From: Chloracidobacterium sp. N
GTDB taxonomy: Bacteria > Acidobacteriota > Blastocatellia > Chloracidobacteriales > Chloracidobacteriaceae
DNA: 64,000 nt
NCBI RefSeq assembly: GCF_018304765.1
Contig: NZ_CP072642.1
Coordinates: 975,501 to 1,039,500 of the forward strand
Direction: 5' to 3'
Numbering within the stretch: the stretch's first letter is position 1; each line of letters begins with the position of its first letter. A program made the position numbers and the translations under genes. Below the pieces are notes generated by a model, which was given only the letters and a program-made list of their open reading frames with translations, ran no database searches and was not told the DNA's origin. Shown in pieces: positions 29,594-38,629 of this stretch.

Positions 29594-29611
29594 CCATACG
29601 GACCCGTATGG
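29594..29611. repeat. 8-bp inverted repeat between convergent genes
   Basis: CCATACGG and CCGTATGG flank a 2-base centre in the 78-base gap between the kinase-like gene and the Crp/Fnr gene, which converge here. There is no T tract on either side. It could be a protein site or an RNA hairpin common to both 3' ends. Confidence 0.4.
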
Positions 29612-29621
29612 CGCAGGCGTG

Positions 29622-30269
29622 TCAGGCTGTGACAAGGAACTGGCGCAGTTTTTCGACGTGCGGACTGACTTCACTTCGCCGATAGTCAATCAGCCCCTCC
29701 TCACGAAACTGGTTCATGATGGTGGTGATAATTTCACGGGAGGTCCCAACCATCTGTGCCAGTTCCTCGTGGGTGAGGCGAAGCCGCTCCAGCCCGGAAT
29801 CGCTGCTCGATTTGAGCAGCACCCGCGCCAGGCGGCGCGTCGTGTTGTCAAAGGCCAGCGTTTCGATCTGCTGCTGGGCTTCTGACAGCCGTTTGCAGAA
29901 CAGGGACAGCATATCCAGCAGCGCTTTTGGATTTTCACGCAGCATGGCCAGGAAATCGTGAACCCGAATGGCCAGCACGCGCGTCGGTTCCATGGCTACG
30001 GCCTGGTCGCTGCGGCGGTCATCCACCTCGCAGAAACACAACTCGCCAAAAATCTCACCGGCGCGGTGAATGCTGATGATCTTTTCCTTGCCGTCGTCCG
30101 AGACGCGCGTGATCTTCACGCTGCCTGAAAGGATGTAAAAGATGTGGTCGGCTGGATCATCGAGATGATAAATCGTTTCGTTCCGGTGATATTCCCGCTC
30201 GCCACTGACGACGCGGATTTCGTTGAGCTGGCCCTGAATAAACTCCGCAATCGGGTCAATCGTGCTCAT
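29622..30269 (-). CDS. Crp/Fnr-family transcriptional regulator
   Basis: 215 residues. The N-terminal cyclic-nucleotide-binding-like beta-roll spans about residues 20-130 (IFYILSGSVKITRVSDDGKE, GEIFGELCF). The C-terminal winged helix-turn-helix is LTHEELAQMVGTSREIITTI. The phosphate-binding arm RxS of true Crp proteins reads DRRSDQAVA, so cAMP-type binding is possible but unproven. There is no N-terminal Cys cluster for an FeS centre, so it is not FNR itself. It lies downstream of tatA on the same strand with a 137-base gap. Targets unknown. Confidence 0.93.
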   Translation of the reverse strand: MSTIDPIAEFIQGQLNEIRVVSGEREYHRNETIYHLDDPADHIFYILSGSVKITRVSDDGKEKIISIHRAGEIFGELCFCEVDDRRSDQAVAMEPTRVLAIRVHDFLAMLRENPKALLDMLSLFCKRLSEAQQQIETLAFDNTTRRLARVLLKSSSDSGLERLRLTHEELAQMVGTSREIITTIMNQFREEGLIDYRRSEVSPHVEKLRQFLVTA

Positions 30270-30406
30270 GGCTGAACTACCTCGGCGCTGATAGGCAGGA
30301 ACATACCCACCGGGGAACTGAAGCCACCCGGCGGGCCTGACAATCTGGAAACAACTCTTGAACGTGCGGGGACGCCGAAACTATTGTCACTGAAGGAAAT
30401 CTGGAG

Positions 30407-30604
30407 TCACAGCGACTCTTTTTCCTTGGGGGGCAGGGCGGTAAGCTCCTTACGCTTGGCTTCGTCAGGGTCCTCGTTGATGGCTTTCTTGAAGTTGCGG
30501 ATGCCTGTGCCCAGCCCGGTGAAGAGTTCGGGAATCTTCTTCGTCCCAAACAGCAACACCACGACCAGCCCAATCAGGAGGATTTCCCACATACCAAGGT
30601 TCAT
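30407..30604 (-). CDS. tatA: twin-arginine translocase subunit TatA/TatE
   Basis: A 65-residue membrane protein with one N-terminal helix ([20 protein letters not shown]), the FGTKKIPE hinge and an amphipathic helix ([16 protein letters not shown]), then a charged tail. It polymerises to form the pore for folded Tat substrates. tatC is not adjacent, so this is a solitary copy. A strong promoter lies 48-76 bases upstream of the ATG. Confidence 0.95.
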   Translation of the reverse strand: MNLGMWEILLIGLVVVLLFGTKKIPELFTGLGTGIRNFKKAINEDPDEAKRKELTALPPKEKESL

Positions 30605-30651
30605 AGCGTGGCCAACTCCTCGCGCTGCCGGAAACCGGCTAGAGTAAGTGC

Positions 30652-30680
30652 ATACTAAGAGTGTGTTGGAATACTGTCAA
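30652..30680 (-). promoter_or_regulatory. near-consensus sigma70-type promoter of tatA
   Basis: On the minus strand, TTGACA (30680-30675), a 17-base spacer, then TAGTAT (30657-30652). The -35 is perfect and the -10 matches four of six consensus bases. The predicted start is near 30645, giving a leader of about 40 bases before the tatA ATG. This is the best promoter match I found in the window. Confidence 0.75.
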
Positions 30681-30695
30681 TTCAACCATGACAGT
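30673..30695. promoter_or_regulatory. inverted repeat covering the tatA -35 box
   Basis: ACTGTCA (30673-30679) and TGACAGT (30689-30695) form perfect 7-base arms with 9 bases between. The left arm contains the -35 element of tatA, so a bound regulator could compete with RNA polymerase or, for galU on the other side, act from upstream. Confidence 0.45.
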
Positions 30696-30924
30696 TGTGT
30701 AACAGGTGCGCCACCGCCTGCACCGGCGGTCATAGGGGTGCCGGAAGGTAGCCGGGGACGCCGTGACCACACCACACAATGCCTGTGGCGGATTTTCACT
30801 CGCACGGTCCGGGCGGATTGGCGTATCGTCAGTGAACACCAAAGCTGCTTTGGGGGCTGTGCCCCATACCGTCGCCGACCGGATGCGGAGACTGGCGGCC
30901 ACTGACTCGCTGAGAACCATCACC

Positions 30925-31788
30925 ATGAGGAAAATCCGTAAAGCCATCTTTCCTGCCGCCGGGTTGGGGACCCGTTTTTTGCCGGCGACGAAAGCCCAAC
31001 CCAAGGAAATGCTGCCGCTCGTGGACAAACCGCTCATCCAGTACGGCATCGAGGAAGCCATTCTGAGCGGCATCGAACAGGTCATCATCGTCACCGGGCG
31101 CGGGAAGAACGCCATTGAGGACCACTTTGACATTTCCTTCGAGCTGGAGCAGTTGCTGCGTGAGAAAGGCAAACTCGATCTGCTCGAACAGGTTCAGGAA
31201 ATTTCCAAGATCAACGTCTCGTACGTGCGGCAAAAACAGGCCCTGGGATTGGGCCACGCCGTGCTCGTCGCCCGCGAACTGGTGGGCGACGAACCCTTCG
31301 CCGTGATTCTTGGGGACGACATCGTGGACTCCAAAGTGCCCTGCCTGCGCCAGATGATCGAGGTGTATGAACGTTACGGGCGCTCCGTCATCGGAACCGC
31401 CCGCGTGGAAGGCGAGGCCATTTCCCGCTTCGGCGTGCTGGCCGTGGACCCTATCGAAGACCGGGTCTATAAAATCCGCGACATGGTTGAAAAGCCACCC
31501 TTTGCCGAAGCGCCATCCAACCTGGCCATCATCGGTCGTTACATTCTCATGCCGGAAATCTTCGACGTGCTGGAAAAGACACCCAAAGGTGCCGGCGGAG
31601 AGATTCAGCTCACCGACGCCATGCGCCTGTTGCTCAAAGAGCAGGCCATGTATGCACACGAGTTCCACGGCGTCCGTCACGATGCCGGCGACAAGCTCGG
31701 TTTTCTCATCGCCACGGTCGAGTTTGCGCTTCAGCGTCCAGACCTCGGCCCGGAGTTCCGCGCCTATCTCAAGTCACTCACCCTGTAA
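30925..31788 (+). CDS. galU: UTP-glucose-1-phosphate uridylyltransferase
   Basis: Makes UDP-glucose from UTP and glucose 1-phosphate for polysaccharide and envelope synthesis. The 287-residue protein begins with the nucleotide-binding signature PAAGLGTRFLPATKAQPKEM. It carries VDKPLIQYGIEEA, KQALGLGHAVL and VILGDDIVDS, and the C-terminal GGEIQLTDAM and YDAGDKLGF-type region (HDAGDKLGF). The start at 30925 matches the family N terminus; the ribosome-binding site is weak. It probably supplies precursors for the exopolysaccharide machinery implied by the BY-kinase elsewhere in the window. Confidence 0.96.
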   Translation: MRKIRKAIFPAAGLGTRFLPATKAQPKEMLPLVDKPLIQYGIEEAILSGIEQVIIVTGRGKNAIEDHFDISFELEQLLREKGKLDLLEQVQEISKINVSYVRQKQALGLGHAVLVARELVGDEPFAVILGDDIVDSKVPCLRQMIEVYERYGRSVIGTARVEGEAISRFGVLAVDPIEDRVYKIRDMVEKPPFAEAPSNLAIIGRYILMPEIFDVLEKTPKGAGGEIQLTDAMRLLLKEQAMYAHEFHGVRHDAGDKLGFLIATVEFALQRPDLGPEFRAYLKSLTL

Positions 31789-31846
31789 CCCCGAAATCCT
31801 GAAACTGGTGTGCCCGGCGGGTTGCCGACGTGAACCGCTGTGGGTA

Positions 31847-34042
31847 ATGCCACGCCCTGTCACCATGCCCCTGCACCGAACCGTGAACTGGAAACGAATC
31901 GTCAGAACCGCCCGTCCTACACTCCGACGGAGACTTGCCCTGTGGGGCATGGCTTTCGTCGTAGCGCTCATCTCCCCGGCCTGGCTCTTTGCACAGACAC
32001 CGCCGGCCGCGGCCAAGCGCCCCATCACCCACGAGGACGTGTGGCTGATGAAGCGCGTCGGCGCGCCGGTTCCCAGCCCCGATGGGTTGTTCGTTGTGTT
32101 TTCCGTCGTTGCCCCGGCCTACGATCCCAAAGACCAGTCCAGCGACCTGTGGCTGGTACGCGGCGATGGCAGCGCTCCGCCCCGGCAGTTGACGTTCACC
32201 AAAGCCGCGGAATCGGATGTGGCCTGGAGTCCTGACAGTCGCCGCATTGCCTTCGTCACGAAGCGGGAAGGCGATGAAGTCAACCAGGTCTATCTTCTGG
32301 ATGTGGTCGAGGGCGGAGAAGCCCGGCGGGTGACCTCCCTTTCGACGGGCGCGAGCGCCCCACGCTTCAGCCCTGACGGGAAGACCCTGCTGTTTTCGAG
32401 CGTGGTCTTCCCCGGCGCGCTCACGGACGCCGACAACCAGCGCATCGCCACTGAACGGAAAAACCGGAAGTACAAGGCACGGGTTTATGACGGCTACCCG
32501 ATCCGGCGCTGGGACCACTGGCTGGACGATACGCAGACCCACCTCTTCGTACAGCCGCTGGAGAAAGGCGCGCCGGGGCGGGATGTGCTGGCCGGAACAA
32601 AACTTGTCGCGGAACCCGGGTTTGGTGGGCGCGGCACGAATGCCGCCGACACGCTCGATGCCGTCTGGACGCCGGACGGCGCGGCCATCGTGTTTACGGC
32701 CACCATCGAGCGCAACCAGGCTGCCTATGCTCCCGTTGAAACACACCTGTATGTGGTGAGCGCCCAGGGCGGTGAACCGCGCCGCCTGACCAGCCCCGGT
32801 CACACCTACAGCCGCCCCCTGTTCGCCCCGGACGGAAAGAAACTCTATGCCTTGTGTTCGCCGACCACTGACGGCAAGGTGTATCACCTTGAACGTCTGG
32901 CACGCTTTGACTGGCAGAATGGCCAACTGGTGAACGAGTCGCGCCCGGCAGAAGGCTTTGACCGTTCCGTGGAGTCTTTTGGTCTGACACCGGACAGCCA
33001 GACCGTGTACGTGACGGCGGAAGAGGCCGGACACGAAAAGCTCTTTCGCATCCCGGCACGTGGCGGCCCGGCACAGCTTGCCTTTGAGGTGAAACTCGGC
33101 TGCTACACGAACCTATCCATTCCCCCGCAGGCCGCGAGTCCACTCCTGTTTGCCAACTGGGAAAGCGCCGTCAATCCGGCCGAAATCGTACGGATTGACC
33201 CCGACGCCGGGCGGCACGTGGCGTTGACCAGCTTCAACGTGGCGGCGGCGGCGCAAATTGACTGGCAACCGCTGGAGCACTTCTGGTTCACGAGCCGGGC
33301 CGGCAAGCGCATCCACAACATGCTCGTACTGCCGCCGGACTTTGATCCCAAACGCCGTTATCCCATCTTTACTTTCATCCACGGCGGCCCCCACACCATG
33401 TTCCGCGATCAGTTCTTTCTGCGCTGGAACTATCATCTGCTGGCGCAGCCCGGCTATCTCGTTCTGCTGACGAACTACACCGGCTCGACCGGTTTTGGGG
33501 AAGCCTTTGCCCAGGCGATCCAGGGCGATCCCTTCGGAACCTGCGGGAGTGAAATCACGGAGGCCGTGGACGCGGTGGCCAAAGCGTTCCCCTATGCCGA
33601 TGGCGAACGGGTGGCGGCCGGCGGCGCCAGCTATGGCGGCCATCTGGCCAACTGGTTGCAGGCCACGACAACCCGCTACAAGTGCCTCATCTCGCACGCC
33701 GGGCTGATCAATTCCGAGTCGCAGTACGGAACGAGTGACACCAGTTACTTTCGCGAATTGGCCAACGGCGGGCCCGTCTGGGAACAGAATGAAACCTGGC
33801 GCAAACAGAATCCCATCCGGTACGCGGCTAATTTTCAGACGCCAATCCTGCTGACGATTGGCGAGAACGATTTCCGCGTTCCGCTCAACCAGACCCTTGA
33901 AAACTGGACGATTCTCCAGCGCCGCCGCATCCCCAGCCGGCTCATCGTGTTTCCCGAAGCCAACCACTGGATTCTGCGTGGTGACGACAACAAGTACCTT
34001 TTCCAGGAGGTTCACGCCTGGCTGGCAAAGTATCTGCGCTGA
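31847..34042 (+). CDS. secreted S9-family prolyl oligopeptidase/acylaminoacyl peptidase
   Basis: Exported peptidase of about 731 residues. An arginine-rich N terminus and a hydrophobic stretch (LALWGMAFVVALISPAWLFA) form a signal peptide. Residues 50-450 form a beta-propeller of WD40-like/TolB-like blades (SPDGLFVVFSVVAP, WSPDSRRIAFVTKREGDE). Residues 470-731 are the alpha/beta hydrolase domain with Ser 595 (GGASYGGH), Asp 675 (GENDFRVPL) and His 707 (ANHWI). It probably removes dipeptides or acylated residues from peptides in the periplasm. The start is either 31847 or the ATG at 31865; neither has a strong ribosome-binding site. Confidence 0.93.
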   Translation: MPRPVTMPLHRTVNWKRIVRTARPTLRRRLALWGMAFVVALISPAWLFAQTPPAAAKRPITHEDVWLMKRVGAPVPSPDGLFVVFSVVAPAYDPKDQSSDLWLVRGDGSAPPRQLTFTKAAESDVAWSPDSRRIAFVTKREGDEVNQVYLLDVVEGGEARRVTSLSTGASAPRFSPDGKTLLFSSVVFPGALTDADNQRIATERKNRKYKARVYDGYPIRRWDHWLDDTQTHLFVQPLEKGAPGRDVLAGTKLVAEPGFGGRGTNAADTLDAVWTPDGAAIVFTATIERNQAAYAPVETHLYVVSAQGGEPRRLTSPGHTYSRPLFAPDGKKLYALCSPTTDGKVYHLERLARFDWQNGQLVNESRPAEGFDRSVESFGLTPDSQTVYVTAEEAGHEKLFRIPARGGPAQLAFEVKLGCYTNLSIPPQAASPLLFANWESAVNPAEIVRIDPDAGRHVALTSFNVAAAAQIDWQPLEHFWFTSRAGKRIHNMLVLPPDFDPKRRYPIFTFIHGGPHTMFRDQFFLRWNYHLLAQPGYLVLLTNYTGSTGFGEAFAQAIQGDPFGTCGSEITEAVDAVAKAFPYADGERVAAGGASYGGHLANWLQATTTRYKCLISHAGLINSESQYGTSDTSYFRELANGGPVWEQNETWRKQNPIRYAANFQTPILLTIGENDFRVPLNQTLENWTILQRRRIPSRLIVFPEANHWILRGDDNKYLFQEVHAWLAKYLR

Positions 34043-34086
34043 AATGCTTTACACAGTGTTCACGCGCCAGTGATTATCTGGGGGCC

Positions 34087-34671
34087 ATGAAGCTGCTGGT
34101 GTCACGCATCCTGTCCGATGTCTTTAATCCGCTCGTCAATGCGGTGGTGGCGTTTCTCGTCATCATTGCGACGGACCCCAATGACCACGGGGCGAGTAAG
34201 CCCCTGGCGGCCATCGTGGCCGTGCTCTTTGCGGCCGCTCTGCCCCTGTTGGCTTTGCTGGTGATGAAGCAGCGCGGACTCATCACCAACGTCAACATTG
34301 ACCGTCGGGAGCAGCGGACGCGCCCCTTCATCCTGGGCATCCTGTGCTATGCGGTGGGTTTCTGCTTTCTCAAGCTCTTTCACGCGCCACGGCTGGCCCA
34401 GGGGTTGATGTTTTGCTATGCGGTCAATACGGCGGTGATCCTGGCCATTACGCGCTACTGGAAAATCAGCGTCCACGCGACAGGCATCAGCGGCCCGCTG
34501 ATGGCGCTCTACTACCAGCTTGGGGCGGTTGTGCTGCCGTATTTCAGCCTCATTCCCCTTGTTTGCGCCTCGCGGGTGGTGATGAGAAAGCATACGGTCG
34601 GGCAGGTCGTGGCTGGCACGGCCCTTGGCTTGACGGCAACCGCTGCGCAAATCAATCTGCTGTTCCGCTGA
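34087..34671 (+). CDS. PAP2-like integral membrane protein
   Basis: 194 residues with five to six membrane helices. The segments KISVHATGISGP and SRVVMRKHTVGQVVAG sit where phosphatase PAP2 proteins carry SGH and SR...H...D, but the acidic residue of the last motif is Gln and the first is not canonical. It may therefore be a divergent PAP2-type lipid phosphatase or only share the fold. The loop NIDRREQRTRPF is reminiscent of polyprenyl-handling membrane enzymes. It starts 44 bases after the S9 peptidase stop; serC follows after 100 bases. Confidence 0.7.
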   Translation: MKLLVSRILSDVFNPLVNAVVAFLVIIATDPNDHGASKPLAAIVAVLFAAALPLLALLVMKQRGLITNVNIDRREQRTRPFILGILCYAVGFCFLKLFHAPRLAQGLMFCYAVNTAVILAITRYWKISVHATGISGPLMALYYQLGAVVLPYFSLIPLVCASRVVMRKHTVGQVVAGTALGLTATAAQINLLFR

Positions 34672-34771
34672 CGGGCGCTCTCCCGCTGTCTTCCCCCCTG
34701 GCGCTGACCCGGACCCCTCCGGAATTGAGCCGGGCGCGAAATCCTGAGTTTTTTCGGAAAGCTGAACAACG

Positions 34772-35854
34772 ATGAAACGCTGTCACAATTTCAATGCCGG
34801 GCCGGCCGTGCTGCCCGTGCCCGTACTCGAACGCATCCGGGAAGAAATGCTCTGCCTGCCGGGCGTCGGGATGTCGGTTCTGGAAATCAGTCACCGCTCC
34901 AAGACCTTTGAAACCATCCTGTCCGAGACCGAAAATCGCCTGCGCCGTCTGCTGAATGTGCCGGAGACGCACCACATTCTGTTTCTGCAGGGTGGGGCCA
35001 GCTTGCAGTTCAGCATGGTGCCGCTCAATTTTCTGACCAGGGACGGTGTTGCCGACTACATTGTGACCGGAAGCTGGTCGGAAAAGGCCGTTGAGGAAGC
35101 CCGGAAAATCGGGCGGGTCAATATCGCGGCCACAACAAAGGAAGAGAACTACGCCCGGATTCCGAACCAGAGTGAACTACGGCTCGACCCCCAGGCGGCT
35201 TACGTTCACTTTACGTCCAACAACACGATTTTTGGCACGCAGTGGCCGACGGAGCCGGAAGTCGGGACGACGCCGCTCGTGTGTGATGCCTCGTCGGATT
35301 TCCTGAGTCGTCCGCTGGATGTCAGCCAATACGCCCTTTTGTACGCCGGGGCCCAGAAAAACGCCGGCCCTGCCGGGGTCACCATCGTCATCGTGCGTGA
35401 GGACTGGCTGGAGCGTATTCCCGGGGGGCTGCCGACGATGCTCGACTACCGTACGCATGTGAAGCATCGGTCGCTGTACAACACGCCGCCCGTCTTTGCC
35501 ATTTACGTGGTGGGACTGGTGCTGGAGTATCTCGAAGCCCAGGGGGGGCTGTCCGCCGTTGCGGCGGCCAATGCCGAAAAAGCCGGGAAGCTCTATGCCG
35601 CCATAGACAGTGGCAGCTTTTACCGGGGCACGGCAGCGCGCAACTCCCGTTCGCTGATGAACGTCTGTTTCCGGCTCCCCAATCCGGGCCTGGAAGCGGT
35701 TTTTCTCAGGGAAGCCGCGGCCAACGGGTTTGAAGGGCTGCCGGGACACCGTTCGGTGGGCGGCATCCGGGCTTCGCTCTACAACGCCCTGCCGATGGAA
35801 AGCGTCCTGGCGCTCATTGATTTCATGCGTGATTTCGCCCGTTGCCACGGATAG
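34772..35854 (+). CDS. serC: phosphoserine aminotransferase
   Basis: PLP-dependent enzyme that converts 3-phosphohydroxypyruvate and glutamate to phosphoserine; it may also act in pyridoxal phosphate synthesis. 360 residues, the family length. The N terminus FNAGPAVLPVPVLE and SHRSKTFE, the phosphate-binding GGASLQFSMVPLNFL, the PLP lysine in YAGAQKNAGPAG (Lys 196) and NTPPVFAIYVVG are diagnostic. serA is in the same window at 53570-55159 but is not linked in an operon. Confidence 0.97.
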   Translation: MKRCHNFNAGPAVLPVPVLERIREEMLCLPGVGMSVLEISHRSKTFETILSETENRLRRLLNVPETHHILFLQGGASLQFSMVPLNFLTRDGVADYIVTGSWSEKAVEEARKIGRVNIAATTKEENYARIPNQSELRLDPQAAYVHFTSNNTIFGTQWPTEPEVGTTPLVCDASSDFLSRPLDVSQYALLYAGAQKNAGPAGVTIVIVREDWLERIPGGLPTMLDYRTHVKHRSLYNTPPVFAIYVVGLVLEYLEAQGGLSAVAAANAEKAGKLYAAIDSGSFYRGTAARNSRSLMNVCFRLPNPGLEAVFLREAAANGFEGLPGHRSVGGIRASLYNALPMESVLALIDFMRDFARCHG

Positions 35855-35919
35855 GCTGGCGGGCCGGCGGTGGGGTCAGTGGGGGGCTGTCCGGCGCGGG
35901 AGAGGTAATCTATTGTATC

Positions 35920-35948
35920 TTGACGGCTTGCGGTTGCCCGTTTACGCT
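35920..35948 (+). promoter_or_regulatory. candidate promoter of the Fur-family gene
   Basis: TTGACG (35920-35925), 17 bases, TACGCT (35943-35948), about 90 bases before the ATG at 36039. The -10 matches only three consensus bases, so this is tentative. Confidence 0.3.
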
Positions 35949-36038
35949 TCGCAACTGGGAATCTTCTGAATTGACCGCACCTGTGACGGCACTGCTGCCG
36001 ACCGGCCGGACCGCCCGATTTCAAGCGAGGTACAAGCG

Positions 36039-36479
36039 ATGACGTTTGATGAGGCTCTGAGCGTACTCAAGAAACGTGGGCAGAAGATGACGCCACAGCG
36101 GTCAACGGTGTTGCGCATCCTCATGGAATCGGCCCGTCCGCTGACGGCCCAGGAAGTGCACCGGGAAGTGACGAAGCTGCATCCCCACGTCAGTCTGGAT
36201 ACGGTGTATCGCAATCTGACCCTGCTGACCGACGTGGGGCTGGTTCACCAGTCCAATCTGCAGAACCGCGATGTGGCACGCTTTGAGTTCCAAGGCAATG
36301 AGCACCGCCACTACGCCATCTGCCTCAACTGCCACAAGACCATCCGCCTCGACTGGTGTCCGGTCGAAACCAAGCTCATGACGCAGGCGCTGCGCAAGCA
36401 GTTTGCCATTGTCAAGCATGCGTTCGAGGTCTATGGCTACTGCGCCGAGTGCCACTTCGCGCTTTCGGCTTCCGCCTGA
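36039..36479 (+). CDS. Fur-family transcriptional regulator
   Basis: 146 residues. The N-terminal winged helix (KMTPQRSTVLRILMESARPL, VSLDTVYRNLTLLTDVGLV) is followed by a metal-binding dimerisation domain with NEHRHYAICLNC. Two Cys pairs, CLNC and CAEC, form the structural zinc site. Whether it senses iron, zinc or peroxide (Fur, Zur or PerR) cannot be told: the His-rich stretch HRH fits all three. The neighbouring minus-strand gene encodes a DUF3299 protein and is convergent. Confidence 0.94.
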   Translation: MTFDEALSVLKKRGQKMTPQRSTVLRILMESARPLTAQEVHREVTKLHPHVSLDTVYRNLTLLTDVGLVHQSNLQNRDVARFEFQGNEHRHYAICLNCHKTIRLDWCPVETKLMTQALRKQFAIVKHAFEVYGYCAECHFALSASA

Positions 36480-36525
36480 GTTGCCGCTGCCGGAGTTGCC
36501 GCGCCACCGGTCCGGCCGTTCCCGG

Positions 36526-37074
36526 CTACTCGATGTCGCGGTCGTCGGCCAGGTCGCGGATGGCTGTGGCCTGAAGCCGTAACAGGCTGGTGACGTAACC
36601 ATCTTCCCATTCCGGCCCAACCGACAGGGTGCCCCGGACAAGCACCGGCTCTCCATAGTTTTTCAGTTTCATCTTCCCGGCGCGAACCAGAATCATGTGC
36701 TGGAGCATGGGTGGCGCGCCAAAGCAGCAGCCATTGGCCGACTGGGTCAGGAGAAACTCGGTCTCTCCGGTGGAGCTATACAGCGGCAGGGCGAAGCCGG
36801 CAATCTCGACCTGCCTGCCGTCGAGCGCCTGAAGTGCCGCTGGAGGCGGCACCGGTGTCGTGGCCCGGGGGTCAAAGTCATAGTTGAGGTTTTTGATGTA
36901 GTCGAAGCGGAGGCGGATGACATCCCCCTGAACGTCCAGCGGCCGGCTTGCACTGGATGACGGCCGGGATGCCGGCTGTGGGGCCAGCAGGCTCCCGGCG
37001 ACCATCAGCAACAGCAGCCCGCCCAGCCCCAAGTAAGGTGCGTGTGCGCGCAGGTATTCGGAAAAGCGAGACAT
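36526..37074 (-). CDS. DUF3299 membrane-anchored protein
   Basis: 182 residues. One N-terminal membrane helix (YLGLGGLLLLMVAGSLLAP) is followed by a periplasmic domain containing GRQVEIAGFALPL and the signature NGCCFGAPPMLQHMILV, characteristic of DUF3299. The two adjacent cysteines in CCFG may bind metal, and such proteins occur near metal-homeostasis genes, but no function is established. It is 46 bases upstream of the hemL stop on the same strand and converges with the Fur-family gene, whose stop is 46 bases away. Confidence 0.85.
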   Translation of the reverse strand: MSRFSEYLRAHAPYLGLGGLLLLMVAGSLLAPQPASRPSSSASRPLDVQGDVIRLRFDYIKNLNYDFDPRATTPVPPPAALQALDGRQVEIAGFALPLYSSTGETEFLLTQSANGCCFGAPPMLQHMILVRAGKMKLKNYGEPVLVRGTLSVGPEWEDGYVTSLLRLQATAIRDLADDRDIE

Positions 37075-37120
37075 CCGTCATCCCCAGCCGTGGCAGCCTG
37101 TCCGGGACGTGCCACTGGTA

Positions 37121-38440
37121 TCAGGCGTGGGTGAGCTTGTCCAGGGCCCGCTCCGCTGCTGCCAGTGTCACTTCAACGACCTCATCCGTGTGGGCCAGCC
37201 CCATGAAGGCCGCCTCGTATTGTGACGGCGGCAGGTAAACCCCTTCGTGCAGCATGGCGTGGAAGAAGCGCCCGAAAAGCGCCGTGTCGCTCTTGGAGGC
37301 CGAGTCCCAGTCGGTGACTTCGCCGTCGGTGAAAAAGATCGTGAACATCGAGCCCACCCGGTTGAGCGTCACCGGAAAGCCCGCCTTGCGGATAAGCTGG
37401 AGCAGCCCTTCGGAAACCTTTTTGGCCTGCCGGTCAAGCTTTTCGTACACGCCGGGTTGCTGGAGCAGGCGCAGCGTGGTGAGTCCGGCCGTCATGGCAA
37501 CCGGGTTGCCAGACAGCGTGCCCGCCTGATAGACCGGGCCGGCCGGGGCAACGCAGTCCATGATGTCGGCCCGTCCGCCATAGGCTGCGGCCGGCAAGCC
37601 CCCGCCCATGACTTTTCCCAGGCAGGTCATATCCGGCAGGACACCATAAAGCTCCTGGGCGCCGCCGCGCGCCAGCCGGAAGCCGGTCATCACTTCATCG
37701 AAGATGAGAACGGCGCCGTGCTTTTGGGTCAGGTCACGCAGCCCCTGCAAGTAGCCCGGTTGGGGGGGGACGCAGCCCATGTTGCCCACGACCGGCTCGA
37801 CGATGACGGCCGCAATGTCATTCGGATATGCCGTAAACGCCGCCTCGACGGCCGCCAGGTCGTTGTAAGGAACCGTAATGGTCTGCTGTGAAATCTCGGC
37901 CGGTACACCCGGACTGTCCGGCAGCCCCAGCGTCGCCACGCCGGAGCCGGCTTTGACCAGAAAAGCATCCCCGTGACCATGGTAACAACCGACGAACTTG
38001 ACGATTTTGCGGCGTCCCGTAAAGCCGCGCGCCACGCGGATGGCCGCCATGGTGGCTTCCGTCCCGCTGCTCACCATGCGGACCTTTTCGATGGAAGGCA
38101 CGAGGGAAACGATGAGTTCGGCGATTTCGACTTCGAGTTCCGTCGGGGCGCCGAACGACGTGCCGCGCTCGATGACCGAGCGGATGGCCGCCAGGACTTC
38201 CGGGTGTGCGTGTCCCAGAATCATGGGCCCCCACGAGCCGATGTAGTCCACGTAACGTTTGCCATCCACATCGGTCATGTAGGGGCCGTGGGCCGAGCGA
38301 ATGAACAGCGGCGTCCCACCCACGCCCCGAAAGGCCCGAACAGGACTGTTGACACCGCCGGGAATCACGGCGCGGGCTTGCTCAAAAAGGGTTTCGGAAC
38401 GGCTGGGACTCACTTTTTCAGTTTCCATCGTGATTGGCAT
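37121..38440 (-). CDS. hemL: glutamate-1-semialdehyde 2,1-aminomutase
   Basis: PLP enzyme of the C5 route that makes 5-aminolaevulinate for haem, chlorophyll and cobamides. 439 residues. Key parts are [18 protein letters not shown], the substrate region [27 protein letters not shown] and the PLP lysine in [11 protein letters not shown] (Lys 276). The start at 38440 restores the usual length; the ATG at 38428 is an alternative, and the frame stays open to 38563 without family similarity. It fits with bchM and cobQ in the same window. Confidence 0.96.
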   Translation of the reverse strand: MPITMETEKVSPSRSETLFEQARAVIPGGVNSPVRAFRGVGGTPLFIRSAHGPYMTDVDGKRYVDYIGSWGPMILGHAHPEVLAAIRSVIERGTSFGAPTELEVEIAELIVSLVPSIEKVRMVSSGTEATMAAIRVARGFTGRRKIVKFVGCYHGHGDAFLVKAGSGVATLGLPDSPGVPAEISQQTITVPYNDLAAVEAAFTAYPNDIAAVIVEPVVGNMGCVPPQPGYLQGLRDLTQKHGAVLIFDEVMTGFRLARGGAQELYGVLPDMTCLGKVMGGGLPAAAYGGRADIMDCVAPAGPVYQAGTLSGNPVAMTAGLTTLRLLQQPGVYEKLDRQAKKVSEGLLQLIRKAGFPVTLNRVGSMFTIFFTDGEVTDWDSASKSDTALFGRFFHAMLHEGVYLPPSQYEAAFMGLAHTDEVVEVTLAAAERALDKLTHA

Positions 38441-38522
38441 GGTCGCTTTGCATTGAGGAACAGGAAAAAGGTCTTGGGGTTCAGCGTGGTTGTGGTGAAT
38501 CCGAAAGGGAGAGCACCGAATG

Positions 38523-38547
38523 GCCACGGCTACCTTATGACCGTGGC
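38523..38547. other. hairpin in the 189-base gap upstream of hemL
   Basis: GCCACGG (38523-38529) and CCGTGGC (38541-38547) form a perfect 7-bp stem with an 11-base loop, about 80 bases before the hemL ATG and in its probable leader. No T tract follows on either strand, so a terminator is not supported. Confidence 0.35.
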
Positions 38548-38629
38548 GCACATCAACCTTCACCGTTGCTGACAGCTTTTAGCGCCAACCCGTGTGCGAG
38601 TCAAAGGGCGGACGAAGAGTGGCTCCGGC

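Larger units (their letters stand above)
30605..30924. other. 320-base divergent intergenic region between tatA and galU
   Basis: Holds the tatA promoter and an inverted repeat (both annotated separately). No credible gene is seen. The frame of galU stays open back to 30763, but the encoded sequence there has no family similarity, so it is treated as leader. No galU promoter could be fixed. Confidence 0.6.
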
